NCBI GenBank assembly: GCA_038120765.1
Contig: JAYOMI010000004.1
Coordinates: 19,237-83,236 of the forward strand
From: CAXBCP01 sp038120765
GTDB taxonomy: Bacteria > Pseudomonadota > Alphaproteobacteria > MPNO01 > UBA830
Reading direction: 5' to 3'
Length of the DNA stretch: 64,000 nucleotides
The notes beneath the pieces were generated by a model, which had not been told where the DNA came from, ran no database searches, and saw only the letters and a list, made by a program, of their open reading frames with translations. The translations under genes were made by a program, and so were the position numbers. Shown here in pieces: positions 9,516-18,712 of this stretch; the first letter of the stretch is position 1, and every line of letters starts with the position of its first letter.

Positions 9516-10406
9516 GTGTCGGGAAAGGTCGATCGCAGACGGTTGATCGTTGGCGGCGCAGCATTCGTCTTTATTTTCCTCTGGAGTACCGGGCATATCG
9601 CCACGAAGCTCGGCGATCCCTATATCGAGCCTTTCACCTTTCTCGCCATCCGTTTCAGCCTGTCCACGCTGCTGATGGTGCCGATTGTCGTTGTTGTCGG
9701 CGGACGATGGCCCCGCAGTCTGTGGGAGGCGCGGCATATTGGCGTCGCCGGGCTGCTCGTCCATGCGGGGTATCTCGGCGGCGTGTTCGCGGCAATCGAT
9801 CTCGGCCTTTCCGCCGGGGCGCTGGCCGTGATTACCGGCCTTCAGCCGATCCTGACCGGAGTTGTCGTCGCGGCGGGGTTCGGCGAGAAAGTGTCGCGCA
9901 TCCAGTGGTACGGGCTGGCGCTCGGCTTTGCCGGTGTGCTGCTGGTGGTGTGGGAAAAGGCAGCATTCGAGGCAACGCCCGTGGCGGCTTTCGCAGCGGC
10001 GTTCCTCTGCCTGATTTCCATCACCATCGGGACGATCTACCAGAAACGCTACTGCGGGGAGGGAGAGATCGCCGCGACCAACGCGATCCAGCTCGGTTTG
10101 TCGGCCGTCGTATGCGGTATCGTCGCGCTCACGCTCGAAGGCGGCGGGGTGGAATGGGCGGATGAACTGGTGATCGCAATCGCCTGGCAGGTGGTGCTGC
10201 TGTCGGGCGTTGCCTGGATGCTGTTGTACTGGCTTCTCAAACAGGGAGAGACGACCCGGGTGACAAGCATGTTTTACCTGATGGCGCCGTCGACGGCTGT
10301 CATGGGGTGGTTCCTGTTCGGGGAGACATTCGGCTGGATCGGCATCGGTGGTCTTGCTGTCGCTGTGTCGGGCTTCTGGCTGGTTTTTCGACCGGGACAG
10401 GAATGA
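9516..10406 (+). CDS. DMT superfamily transporter (EamA domains)
   Basis: A 296-aa protein with about ten hydrophobic helices arranged as two EamA repeats. The first begins FVFIFLWSTGHIATKLGDPY, with the signature LAIRFSLSTLL. The second ends with PSTAVMGWFLFGETFGWIG. The GTG start lies two nucleotides after the dctM stop, so it is probably cotranscribed with the GMC-TRAP genes. It would export a metabolite or amino acid. The substrate is unknown. Confidence 0.85.
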   Translation: MSGKVDRRRLIVGGAAFVFIFLWSTGHIATKLGDPYIEPFTFLAIRFSLSTLLMVPIVVVVGGRWPRSLWEARHIGVAGLLVHAGYLGGVFAAIDLGLSAGALAVITGLQPILTGVVVAAGFGEKVSRIQWYGLALGFAGVLLVVWEKAAFEATPVAAFAAAFLCLISITIGTIYQKRYCGEGEIAATNAIQLGLSAVVCGIVALTLEGGGVEWADELVIAIAWQVVLLSGVAWMLLYWLLKQGETTRVTSMFYLMAPSTAVMGWFLFGETFGWIGIGGLAVAVSGFWLVFRPGQE

Positions 10407-10533
10407 AGGACGGATTTGAGCCCCCCGGGACTTGTTCCGGCCATGCTTATCGTAAACAATCGATCGCCTCGGAGAGCAACCGGGTGATGAGCGTATCGCC
10501 GGGAAACCGCCAGCGCGTGAACAGGGACCAAAG

Positions 10534-11679
10534 ATGAAATTTTCTTTCTTCATGATGCCGATACATCATCCATCGGAGAACCCGACCCTCGGCTTTCATC
10601 AGGATATCGACCTGATCCCGTATGTAGAGAGCCTGGGCTACGATTCATTTCATATCGGCGAGCACCATTCGGGCGGGTGGGAAACCATGCCGTCTCCCGA
10701 TATGGCGCTGTCGATGGCGGCGGCGAAGACCTCCCGGATCCGGCTGGGCACGTCGGTTATCAACCTGCCGTTCCATCATCCTTATCAGGTCGCGGAACGT
10801 ATCGCGTTTCTCGATCATCTGTCCTATGGGCGGGCAATCCTGGGGATCGGACCGTCGAGCCTCGTGACCGACAAGAAGCTGTTCAATATCGACAGCGACA
10901 CCGCGCGGCGCATGATGTCGGAATCCGCCGATGTCATCGTGCGTCTGCTCGAAGCGGACGATCCGATCAGCCATGACGGCGAATTCTGGCAGTTCAACGA
11001 CCTTCGCCTGCAGCTCAAATCCTATCAGCAGCCGCGTCTGCCGCTGGCGCTGCCGACAACAGGCGGCGCCGAGAGCCTCGATATGGCGGCACGGCATGAC
11101 ATGGAGCTCTGGACACCCTGTGGGCTTAACCGCCCGGGCGGTGGCCTGTTCAAAGAGTTCTGGCAGAATTTCGAAGGCGCCTGCGATCGGCACGGCAGGA
11201 CCGCGGACCGCAATCGCTGGCATCTGGTAAGCAATTTCTATCTCGCGGATACCCGAGAGGAGGCCTGGGCCGATATCAGCGAAGGGCTGATGCGCGAAAC
11301 CGCCTATTTCAACTCAATCGGTTTCACACCGCTTTATGAAGCCTACAAGGGGCAACCGGTGTCCGAGTTCACGCCCCAATCCGTCGTGGAGCGGCGCGAC
11401 TGGGTGGTCGGCACACCCGACGATGCAATTGCCTGGATCGAACAGAAGATTGCCGATAACGGCATGTTCGGCGGCGTCATGCTGGCGACCCACCAGTGGG
11501 CCAGTACCGGGAAGATGAAACGCTCGCTCGAACTGTTCGCGCGCTATGTGATCCCGCACTTCAACGCCGGCCGGTACAATTACAAAGCCGAGGCGCAGCT
11601 GCTGGCCGATCGGGTCAAGGCGCACGGGTCAGTACCGCTGGATGCCGGCGGCAGGCCGTCGAACCTCGCATTCAAATGA
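10534..11679 (+). CDS. LLM-class flavin-dependent oxidoreductase (bacterial luciferase-like)
   Basis: A complete 381-aa luciferase-like monooxygenase. It has MKFSFFMMPIHHPSENPTLG at the N-terminus, SLGYDSFHIGEHHSGGWET (strand-helix with conserved EHH), TSRIRLGTSVINLPFHHPY and RAILGIGPSS, typical of FMNH2-dependent enzymes of this class. The long C-terminal region (DWVVGTPDDAIAWIEQKI) is the usual TIM-barrel end. It needs a separate flavin reductase. The nearest candidate in the window, at 43648, is far away. The substrate is unknown. No strong Shine-Dalgarno is seen before the ATG. Confidence 0.88.
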   Translation: MKFSFFMMPIHHPSENPTLGFHQDIDLIPYVESLGYDSFHIGEHHSGGWETMPSPDMALSMAAAKTSRIRLGTSVINLPFHHPYQVAERIAFLDHLSYGRAILGIGPSSLVTDKKLFNIDSDTARRMMSESADVIVRLLEADDPISHDGEFWQFNDLRLQLKSYQQPRLPLALPTTGGAESLDMAARHDMELWTPCGLNRPGGGLFKEFWQNFEGACDRHGRTADRNRWHLVSNFYLADTREEAWADISEGLMRETAYFNSIGFTPLYEAYKGQPVSEFTPQSVVERRDWVVGTPDDAIAWIEQKIADNGMFGGVMLATHQWASTGKMKRSLELFARYVIPHFNAGRYNYKAEAQLLADRVKAHGSVPLDAGGRPSNLAFK

Positions 11680-11754
11680 TCGGTTGCGCCGGTATTCCGT
11701 GCTAGAAGGGACCGGTAGGCGAAACCGCAGAGCGTATTTTCAGGGAGTAAAATA

Positions 11755-12509
11755 ATGGGTAGAGCAAAAATATTGGCGGCCGCACTTACCGTCGCAATCG
11801 TCGCGTCCCCCGCCAGCGGGCAGGGGTTTCTGAAGCAGCTTGATGAGGCGACCGGCGGCCTTGGCAGCAAATTGGGCCTCGGCGGCGGCAACGGCGCGGT
11901 CGGCGCGTTGTCGAATGACGAAATCGGCAGGGGCATCAAGGAGGCCCTTCGCGTCGGGACAGAGCGGCTGGTCGGACAGCTCGGCTCGGTAAACGGCTTC
12001 AATGGCGATCTCCAGGTCCGGATACCGCTGCCTGATACCCTGAAAAAGGTTCAGTCGACATTGAGCCGTTTCGGCATGTCCAGCATGGCCGACGATCTGG
12101 AGGTGCGCCTCAACCGCGCCGCCGAAGCGCAACGCCGAAAGCGAAAAAGCTGTTCGGCGATGCCATCACCGCGATGACGCTCGAGGATGTTAAGAAGATT
12201 CTCAACGGGCCGTCGGATTCTGCCACGCGGTTCTTTCAGGGAAAGATGTCGTCGCCGCTGAAAGCCGAATTCGAGCCCATCGTGAATGCGTCGCTCGCCG
12301 ATGTCGGCGCCATCAACAGCTACGACCGGATGATGGGCCAGTACAAATCCCTGCCTTTCGTGCCGGACGTCAAGGCGGACCTGACGAACCATGTTCTCGA
12401 TAAGGCGATTGCCGGGATATTCCTGTATCTTGCCAAGGAAGAGGCGGCTATCCGTGCCGATCCCGCGAAACGAACGACGGAGCTTCTTCAGAAGGTTTTT
12501 GCGAAGTAG
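11755..12509 (+). pseudogene. DUF4197 secreted protein, one-base frameshift
   Basis: The protein starts with a signal peptide (MGRAKILAAALTVAIVASPASG), then GALSNDEIGRGIKEALRVGTERLV and VRIPLPDTLKKVQSTLSRFG, the DUF4197 pattern. At about 12130 the frame is lost. In the next frame the sequence continues ATPKAKKLFGDAITAMTLED to FFQGKMSSPL and ends QKVFAK. A missing G in GAAGCG(G)CAACG joins the halves into a normal-length DUF4197 protein (about 251 aa). AGGGAG precedes the ATG. It is either a sequencing error at a short homopolymer or a recent mutation. The function of DUF4197 is unknown. Confidence 0.82.
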
Positions 12510-12513
12510 CGGC

Positions 12514-12687
12514 TCAGGCCGCCGCCTGCTCTTCGCCCACGGGTGAGTAGGACTGGCCCCGTTTTGCCTGCCGCGTCACCCGGCGCAGGCGTGCGGCCTC
12601 AGGCGAATTGCCCCGGCCCCTGGCTTCAAGCTTCGCCAGTTTCTCCTCAAAGATGGGGAGATAGATCGTAATGATTTCGCCATTCAT
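12514..12687 (-). CDS. Hypothetical protein, 57 aa
   Basis: A small basic protein, MNGEIITIYLPIFEEKLAKL followed by a charged helix (SPEAARLRRVTRQAKRG). I chose ATG 12687 because GTGGAG, nine bases upstream, serves as ribosome binding site. The in-frame GTG at 12702 is part of that site. There is no membrane segment. I do not recognise the family. It converges on the DUF4197 gene with four bases between them. Confidence 0.5.
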   Translation of the reverse strand: MNGEIITIYLPIFEEKLAKLEARGRGNSPEAARLRRVTRQAKRGQSYSPVGEEQAAA

Positions 12688-12798
12688 TCTGCGAAACTCC
12701 ACTATTGTTCTACCCCCTGAAACTGGTCGGAATCGGCGCGGATTTCAATGATTTTGTTGCGCCGCAACATTAACCATGCCGGCGGAGAAAAAGCCCGG

Positions 12799-14073
12799 TT
12801 ATCCGCCGGTTTCGGGCCGGTCGCCTGCCATTTGAGCGATTTCGTCACGGAATCGGCGTCGGCGGGGGAGCGCCCACAGAAAGGCGATCAGGATAACGGC
12901 GGCGCCCACCGCGACCGGGATCCGGAATCCCACAAAATCGGCGGCGGCGCCCATTGCAAAGGCGCCCACGGCAGGCACGCCGAGCCAGAGCATGCCATAC
13001 AGGCTGATGACACGACCGCGGATTTCGTTCGGCACATTCGCCTGGATCAGTGACTGGATGATAATCCCGCTGCCGTTCAGCATGAATCCCCAGCCGACGA
13101 AAACGATCACTGATACCCAGAAGATATCGGTGGCGACAAAGGCGAGCTGAAAGACGGCGATAAAGGCCACGATCACTATCAGGATGTCCGACAGGCCCGT
13201 CAGTCTGCCCCGGCGCGACAGCCAGATGCCGGAGAACAGAGAGCCCAGTCCGGCGGCGCCTGTCAGGATGGCGAGCCCGTCGGCGTCCCGGCCGAATACG
13301 GCGCCGGTAAAGCCCGGCAGCAGTTCGGCGGTTGCCCGCCCGAAGAACGAAAAGGCGAAGAGCAGGACCAGCAATGGGCCGATGAACGTGTGGTTCGACG
13401 CATAGCGGATCCCTTCGAGTATCTCGCCCGGCACATCCGACAGGGATTTCGGCGCTTTCAGTTCCTGCTTCACGTTGATCATGTAGAGGCCGATCAGCAT
13501 GGGAATGAAGCTGAGGGCATTTACGAGAAACGTAATACCGACACCGAAATTCAGAATGATCACAGCGGATATCGCGGGTCCGATCAGGCGCGACGTGTTC
13601 CAGATCGTCGAATTGATGCCGATGGCCGATGTAATTTCCTCGCGCGTCACGATGGTGCCGATCAAGGACTGGCGGAATGGCTGGTGCACCCCCTGCGTCG
13701 CGCCCTGGACCAGGGCGAGACAGAACAGCAATTCAATGGTCATCAGCCCGGTGAGGGAAAAATAGGCGAGGGCGGATGCCTGCAGAATATTGGCGTACTG
13801 GACTATTTTGACCATGCGCAGCCGGTCGACCCGGTCGGCGAATGCGCCGGCGATCGGCGCCGTCAGAACCGTGGGGGCCAGGTCGGCAAATGCGACGAGG
13901 CCGAGCCAGGTGCCGGATTTGGTGAGCTCCCAGGCGAGCCAGCCCATCGCCATGCGCTGAATCCACGTCCCCAGCAGCGATGGAATCGCGCCATATGTGT
14001 AAACACGGTAATTGCGGTTTGCCATGGCAACGGCGATGCCGCCCAGGCGCGAGGTTCCAGACATATCTATCAT
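12799..14073 (-). CDS. MFS transporter (MFS_3/enterobactin-exporter-like)
   Basis: A 424-aa protein with about 12 transmembrane helices. The N-terminal pattern YRVYTYGAIPSLLGTWIQRM followed by GWLAWELTKSGTWLGLVAFA is typical of the MFS_3 exporter group, and AFADRVDRLRMVKI is the loop 2-3 motif. Members export siderophores, drugs or other small molecules. There is no adjacent biosynthetic gene to indicate a substrate. It is divergent from the DUF3253 gene, 53 bp apart. Confidence 0.85.
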   Translation of the reverse strand: MIDMSGTSRLGGIAVAMANRNYRVYTYGAIPSLLGTWIQRMAMGWLAWELTKSGTWLGLVAFADLAPTVLTAPIAGAFADRVDRLRMVKIVQYANILQASALAYFSLTGLMTIELLFCLALVQGATQGVHQPFRQSLIGTIVTREEITSAIGINSTIWNTSRLIGPAISAVIILNFGVGITFLVNALSFIPMLIGLYMINVKQELKAPKSLSDVPGEILEGIRYASNHTFIGPLLVLLFAFSFFGRATAELLPGFTGAVFGRDADGLAILTGAAGLGSLFSGIWLSRRGRLTGLSDILIVIVAFIAVFQLAFVATDIFWVSVIVFVGWGFMLNGSGIIIQSLIQANVPNEIRGRVISLYGMLWLGVPAVGAFAMGAAADFVGFRIPVAVGAAVILIAFLWALPRRRRFRDEIAQMAGDRPETGG

Positions 14074-14126
14074 TACTACCGGTCGGCGCGCTTGTCTCGC
14101 AGCGATTGCCGCCGTACAACCCCGTG

Positions 14127-14432
14127 ATGGAAAATGAGACAGAAAAACCGCTCGACCCGGTCGCCGAGTTCATTCTGGAGACCCTTGCGGACTCCGGCTC
14201 GGCGGCGCCCGTGGATATCGCGCGTGCCCTGGGCGAGTTGCGGAAACGGCCGAGTGAGCGGCCGGATGCCTGGCGCCGCTTCATGAATCCGGTCAAGCAG
14301 CAGATGCTTCATCTGGCCCGCGCCGGGCTGATCGAAATTACCCGCAAGGGCGTTGTCGTCGACCCCGAGGATTTTCGCGGCGTCGTGCGGATGCGCCTCG
14401 CCGGGGCGAAGTCGCGGGAAGACCAGGCGTAA
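14127..14432 (+). CDS. DUF3253 family protein
   Basis: A 101-aa soluble protein: MENETEKPLDPVAEFILETL, then APVDIARALGELRKR, DAWRRFMNPVKQQMLHLARA and GLIEITRKGVVVDPEDFRGV. The order (N-terminal helix, ARAL, W-R-M-PV, LAR-G-IEI-RKG, DPEDFRG) is that of DUF3253, predicted to adopt a winged-helix-like fold. An open frame extends upstream to 13980 without a ribosome binding site, so the ATG at 14127 is preferred. Function is unknown. Confidence 0.75.
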   Translation: MENETEKPLDPVAEFILETLADSGSAAPVDIARALGELRKRPSERPDAWRRFMNPVKQQMLHLARAGLIEITRKGVVVDPEDFRGVVRMRLAGAKSREDQA

Positions 14433-14457
14433 TCCTCATTTCCGGTTTCTCTGCCTG

Positions 14458-14589
14458 TCAGAGAAGCAGGTCGCCGATCCAGGTATGGGTCAGCCAGCCC
14501 GCGGCAAAGCCGGACATGAACTGGATATCGACGATAAAGTTGAACAGCCAGCCGCCCGCGAAGACGACCGGGTATTTGACGAACGCCAT
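14458..14589 (-). CDS. Small membrane protein, 43 aa
   Basis: A short frame, ATG at 14587-14589 to TGA at 14458-14460, reading MAFVKYPVVFAGGWLFNFIV and ending GWLTHTWIGDLLL. It is aromatic-rich, hydrophobic and likely to span the membrane once. TCAGGA lies just upstream of the ATG. It follows the glutamine-synthetase-like gene on the same strand by 68 bp and may belong to that operon. I do not recognise the family. Support is composition and ribosome binding site only. Confidence 0.45.
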   Translation of the reverse strand: MAFVKYPVVFAGGWLFNFIVDIQFMSGFAAGWLTHTWIGDLLL

Positions 14590-14657
14590 GTCCTGATCCC
14601 TCAATCTGAGCCAATAAGCCGGATATCGGTCAGGATTGCGGCAAAAATGCGGCGCGA

Positions 14658-16123
14658 TCAGAAGATTTCGAAATATTCCTTGTGTTCCCAGTCGGTCACG
14701 GTCGACAGGAAACGGGCGATTTCCGCCCGTTTGATGTGCAGCAGGTAATCGATGAATCGGTCGCCAAATGCGCTGCGCATAGTTGCGCTGTTATCCAGTT
14801 CCGTGACCGCATCCATCAGGTTTGTCGGCAGGGGTGGCGCGTCATTGGCGTAAGGGTCGTCCGTCGGCGGCGGCGGGGAGAGGTTGTTCCTGAGCCCGTC
14901 GAGCCCGCTGTATATCTGCGAGGCGAGGTACAGATACGGGTTCGCGGCGGGTTCGCCGATGCGGTTTTCCAGCCGGGTGGCCCCGTCGCCCGGCCCCGCG
15001 CTGACGACGCGGAGCATCGCGCCCTTGTTGTCCCGGCCCCAGGCGGCCCGGTCGGGCGCCAGCGAATTTGGCCGGTAGCGCTTGTATCCGTTCACCGTCG
15101 GCGTCGTGAAAACAGCCGCACCCGCAGCGTTTTTCATGATGCCTGCGGCAAAGGCGGCGCCGACGGGCGATATCAGCTGGTCGTCGGTTTCCGGAATAAA
15201 CGCATTTGCGCCATCCGACCGCCGTTCCAGCGACTGGTGGAGGTGCCAGCCGCTGGCGAAGGCGTTTGCAAGGCCGGGCCGGCACATGAAGGTCGCATGA
15301 TATCCGTGACGCCGGCAGATCTGTTTCACGGCGCTTCTGAACAGCATCATGTTGTCGGCGGCTTCCAGCGCGCCCGCTGGCGCCATGGTGAATTCGAACT
15401 GGCTGGGCCCGAATTCGGATTCCAGGGTGCGCAGCGGCAGGCCGAGGGCGATCAGGTCCCGGCGAAGAAGCTCAAAAACCGGATCGATCTCATCCATCCG
15501 CTGTTCTGTCAGGTAGTGAAAGCCGTGGGCCAGCAGGCTGACGTCGGGCGGTGAGGCCGGCTGTCCGGCGTGTTCCGGTTTCAGCATCGGGTCTTCGAGC
15601 TTGTAGATGTGGCATTCGACCTCGATACCGGCGATGTAATCGAAGCCTTCTTCGGCGAGCGCAGCCAGGGCCTGCTTCAGGATATGACGGGTCGAGAACG
15701 GCACCGGCTCGCCATTGCCGAGATATCCGTCGCACAGCATCCAGCCGGTCTTGCGCGCCCAGGGCAGTATCTGGAATGTGGACGGGATCGGCACGGCGAC
15801 GAAATCGCCCGCATTCTCCATTTCCGGAATTCCGAACCCGCCGCCCGGGCTGAATACCGGAAAGACGGTCGTGTGGGAGGTGTCCTTTGCCAGCAGGGTG
15901 GTGGTGANNNNNNNNNNCGCATGGCCTGCGGGGTTTCCCGCGCGATCAGTGTCTTGCCGCGGAGAATGCCGTGCTGGTCCGGGTAGGACAGCCGGACGAC
16001 TTCCAGGTCGTGATTTTCGATCTGCGTAATCACCCAGTCCGCGGCCGTTTCCTCCTTCTTGGTCAACAGGCCATGGCGGTCGACGAAACCGGTTCGGCCC
16101 ATTGTATCTTCATGTGACGCCAT
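14658..16123 (-). CDS. Glutamine synthetase family gamma-glutamyl ligase (contains assembly join)
   Basis: A type I glutamine-synthetase-fold ligase of about 488 aa, close in length to gamma-glutamylpolyamine and gamma-glutamylanilide synthetases. Visible motifs: DWVITQIENHDLEVVRLSYP at the start, TTTLLAKDTSHTTVFPVF, the metal-binding glutamates in AGIEVECHIY and ESEFGPSQFEF, GWHLHQSL (ATP/substrate His), NGYKRYRPNSLAPDRAAWG and RLENRIGEPAANPYLYLA. Ten Ns at 15908-15917 interrupt it after ETPQAM. Family alignment suggests the real gap is about 8 or 11 nt. The ATG (16121-16123) is one base from the stop of the Rieske oxygenase gene, so both are one transcript. The likely reaction is ATP-dependent gamma-glutamylation of an amine. 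It is not housekeeping GlnA, since the context is catabolic. Confidence 0.83.
15908..15917. other. Ten-N assembly join in the glutamine-synthetase-like gene
   Basis: The flanks do not repeat each other. To keep the frame the true insert must be 2 modulo 3 nucleotides long (for example 8 or 11), so ten is a placeholder. Confidence 0.85.
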
Positions 16124-16124
16124 C

Positions 16125-17474
16125 CTAGTTTTCCGCCTTTTCCGCGATTGGTCCGTCCGGCCAGGCATCCTGTGCCCAGGCCGACCGGCCGCGGCGCTCT
16201 GCGGCAGTCTTTTTCCAGGCGTCCCGCCAGGTGGCGGCGGGCGAAATCGTGTCGATCGCGACCGGACCGCGGCACAGCGCCGGATCCGCGGGCCGCAGCG
16301 AAATATCCGGCGCATCGCCCTTCGCGACGTCCCCGATCGCTTTGATCATCAGTTTCCGGTTCGCGATGATCGCCTTGTCGGTCGCGCCGAGATGCTCCTG
16401 CGTGCGGTCCTGGACCTTGCCGAGGGATTCCACCGCCCACTGGTCGTGGACGTTTATGTCCATGCCCATGCCGGTATAGGTCTTGCTCTTCTGTTCCTCG
16501 GGGTCGTAACCGTAATTATTGCCGCTGTGCTTTCGCGGGCGGTAATCGGGCAAAGTGTAGAGTTCCAGCCGGTCCCTGCGCATGCGTTCCTTGTCCACCG
16601 TGTCGGTAAAGCTTGAAAAGATCGCGTACCACCAGCTTGTCGTGTCGTCGATCGGCACATGCCACTGGGTCAGCATCATCTCGTTGCTGATCGGGATGAT
16701 GATGGCGTTCGGGAATATCTGGTTAGTCACGCGGACATGCATCTGTTCGTCGCTCAGCTGTCGCAGGGCGAACAGACGCAGGCCGGTTTCGGTGGTTTCG
16801 AAATCGATCTCCGGGCAGTCGTACTCGCGCAGCACCTTGGTGATGGCGACATCGTTCTCCTCGGTTGAGAACCGGAACTGCTGGCCATAGGCCTCCTCAT
16901 CGGTTTCGTCTTCGAAGAACCGGTGCAGAAACGACGCATGGGCGGGATCGATACCGACCTCGTTGAGCTGCAGCCAGTTGCAGTCGACAAAACCCTTGAA
17001 GGCGAAGGTGAATTCGTTTGGCGCCTCGAAGCAGTCGAAGGCGGGCAGGGGCGGCGGATTGCCCGGCCCCATGTAGGTGAAGACGATGCCGTTCCGCTCG
17101 ATGCAGGGATAAGCTGTGTGTTTGATCTTTGTATGGAAATTGCTGCCCCGCGGCTCGGCGGGCTGTTCAAGGCACGCGCCTTTATCGTCGAACAGCCAAC
17201 CGTGGAACGGACACCGCAGGCCGCCGTCTTCGAGGCGCCCGTAACACAGATCCGCCCCGCGATGGGGGCAATGGCGTCCGATCAGTCCATACTCGCCATC
17301 GTCGCTGCGATACAGAACAAGCTCTTCGCCCATCAGGGTGACAGCGACCACGGGGCGCTCGTCTGTCAGTTCCTCGGTCAGGGCGGCTGGCTGCCAGTAT
17401 TGGCGCATCAGGTTGCCGCATCCTGTACCCGGTCCGGTTTCGGTTACCAGCCGGTTTTGGTCTGCATTCAGCAT
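16125..17474 (-). CDS. Rieske [2Fe-2S] aromatic ring-hydroxylating oxygenase (single-subunit type)
   Basis: A 449-aa oxygenase. The Rieske ligands are C69-x-H71 and C88-x2-H91 (CPHRGADLCYG, then RCPFHGW). The mononuclear iron site follows in NEVGIDPAHASFLH (D176, H179, H184). The layout matches the phthalate-dioxygenase-like group, in which a single oxygenase subunit works with a separate reductase. None is adjacent. I chose ATG 17474; an in-frame TTG at 17555 would add 27 residues unlike the family. It is followed one base later by a glutamine-synthetase-like gene, an association known from aniline oxidation systems. The substrate is inferred only to be an aromatic or amine-bearing compound. 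Confidence 0.87.
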   Translation of the reverse strand: MLNADQNRLVTETGPGTGCGNLMRQYWQPAALTEELTDERPVVAVTLMGEELVLYRSDDGEYGLIGRHCPHRGADLCYGRLEDGGLRCPFHGWLFDDKGACLEQPAEPRGSNFHTKIKHTAYPCIERNGIVFTYMGPGNPPPLPAFDCFEAPNEFTFAFKGFVDCNWLQLNEVGIDPAHASFLHRFFEDETDEEAYGQQFRFSTEENDVAITKVLREYDCPEIDFETTETGLRLFALRQLSDEQMHVRVTNQIFPNAIIIPISNEMMLTQWHVPIDDTTSWWYAIFSSFTDTVDKERMRRDRLELYTLPDYRPRKHSGNNYGYDPEEQKSKTYTGMGMDINVHDQWAVESLGKVQDRTQEHLGATDKAIIANRKLMIKAIGDVAKGDAPDISLRPADPALCRGPVAIDTISPAATWRDAWKKTAAERRGRSAWAQDAWPDGPIAEKAEN

Positions 17475-17642
17475 AGGGTCTGTATCCGAATCGTTGTTTG
17501 GTGACGCTATCGCGACCGTTGCGCCTAATTTGAAGCAGTTGTCGGTTTCTGCCAAGGCCGGCGCGCAGTCACTTCACCGCATTGTCGGCACGTCCGGAGC
17601 GGACTAGCATGTCGGTCAAGTTTCCGGCCTGAAGGGGATCCC

Positions 17643-18116
17643 ATGAACGTCAAATCAAGCCTGCCGCTGGCGGCAGCCGAAAAAATCGTCGATGCGGCGC
17701 TCGCCGAGGGCGTAAAGCACCAGATGATGCCGCTGACGGTGGTCGTGCTGGACAGCGGCGGCCACACGGTGGCCATGAAACGCCAGGACGGCTGCGGGAC
17801 CATGCGCGCCGGCGTTGCCACCGGCAAGGCCTGGGGCGCGCTTGGCATGGGGTTACCGAGCCGCCTGATCCGTGACCGTCTCGCCGACCGGCCGGCATTT
17901 CAGGGCGCGTTGGCGGCGGTCTCCGACGGACGGTTCGTGCCGGTTCCCGGCGGGGTGCTGATCTGCGACGGGGAAGGATATGCCATCGGTGCCGTCGGGA
18001 TTTCCGGCGACACGTCGGACAAGGACGAATTCTGCGGCATCGAAGCCGTGAAGGCCGCGGGCCTGACCCCGGATCCCGCCGAACCCGCCGCCGACTGGGC
18101 AGAATCCAAATTATAG
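17643..18116 (+). CDS. HbpS/GlcG-like heme-binding family protein (DUF336)
   Basis: A 157-aa protein of the GlcG/HbpS family: LPLAAAEKIVDAALAEGVKH, then LTVVVLDSGGHTVAMKRQDG, GVATGKAWGALGMG and the C-terminal AIGAVGISGDTSDKDEFCGI. Such proteins form octamers and some bind heme or cobalamin. Many sit beside oxygenase or glycolate-use genes without proven function. It is divergent from the Rieske gene (168 bp between starts) and is followed by the cupin gene after 8 bp. There is no signal peptide. Confidence 0.85.
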   Translation: MNVKSSLPLAAAEKIVDAALAEGVKHQMMPLTVVVLDSGGHTVAMKRQDGCGTMRAGVATGKAWGALGMGLPSRLIRDRLADRPAFQGALAAVSDGRFVPVPGGVLICDGEGYAIGAVGISGDTSDKDEFCGIEAVKAAGLTPDPAEPAADWAESKL

Positions 18117-18124
18117 AGGTCGCC

Positions 18125-18712
18125 ATGACAGATATTTCACCGCTCCGCGAGTTCGTCACCGGCATGACCGGTCTTGCCGATATCTCCCATGGCGACGAAC
18201 CCGCGATGATTACCGGCACCCGTACGTTGCTTTCGAAGCTGGTTTCCCGCGATGACTGGCTGCCCGAGGCATATGCCCGCGATGGCGACACCTATCGCCA
18301 GTATCTGTTGCACTGTGACCCGAAGCAGCGTTTTTCCGTTGTCAGCTTTGTCTGGGGGCCGGGACAGACCACGCCGGTGCATGATCATATGGTGTGGGGG
18401 CTGATCGGCATGCTGCGCGGGGCGGAAATCGGTCAGCGCTTCGAGGCCGACGGGAACGGTCCGATGATCGCGGGTGCCGAGGAGAAGCTCGCGCCGGGCG
18501 ATATAGAAGTCGTCTCGCCGACGCTCGGGGATGTCCACAAGGTGTCCAACGCCTATGCCGACAAAACCTCGATCAGCATTCACGTTTATGGCGCCAATAT
18601 CGGTGCGGTCAGCCGGCATGTCTTCGATCCCGCGACCGGTACGCCGAAAGAATTCATATCCGGCTATTCGAACGAGACCGTGCCGAACCTCTGGGACCTG
18701 TCAGGATCATGA
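18125..18712 (+). CDS. Cysteine dioxygenase-like cupin enzyme
   Basis: A 195-aa cupin. The iron-binding motif is in TTPVHDHMVWGLIGML (two His) with the third His in GDVHKVSN. The SIHVYGANI strand is typical of the cysteine-dioxygenase/3-mercaptopropionate-dioxygenase superfamily. Bacterial members of about 200 aa oxidise thiols to sulfinates. Preference between cysteine and mercaptopropionate cannot be read here. It is second in an apparent operon. Its TGA overlaps the ATG of the next small gene. Confidence 0.82.
   Translation: MTDISPLREFVTGMTGLADISHGDEPAMITGTRTLLSKLVSRDDWLPEAYARDGDTYRQYLLHCDPKQRFSVVSFVWGPGQTTPVHDHMVWGLIGMLRGAEIGQRFEADGNGPMIAGAEEKLAPGDIEVVSPTLGDVHKVSNAYADKTSISIHVYGANIGAVSRHVFDPATGTPKEFISGYSNETVPNLWDLSGS

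Noticed and set aside
17474..17555. TTG start at 17555 for the Rieske oxygenase
   Set aside because: It would add 27 residues with no family similarity. ATG 17474 begins the conserved N-terminus.
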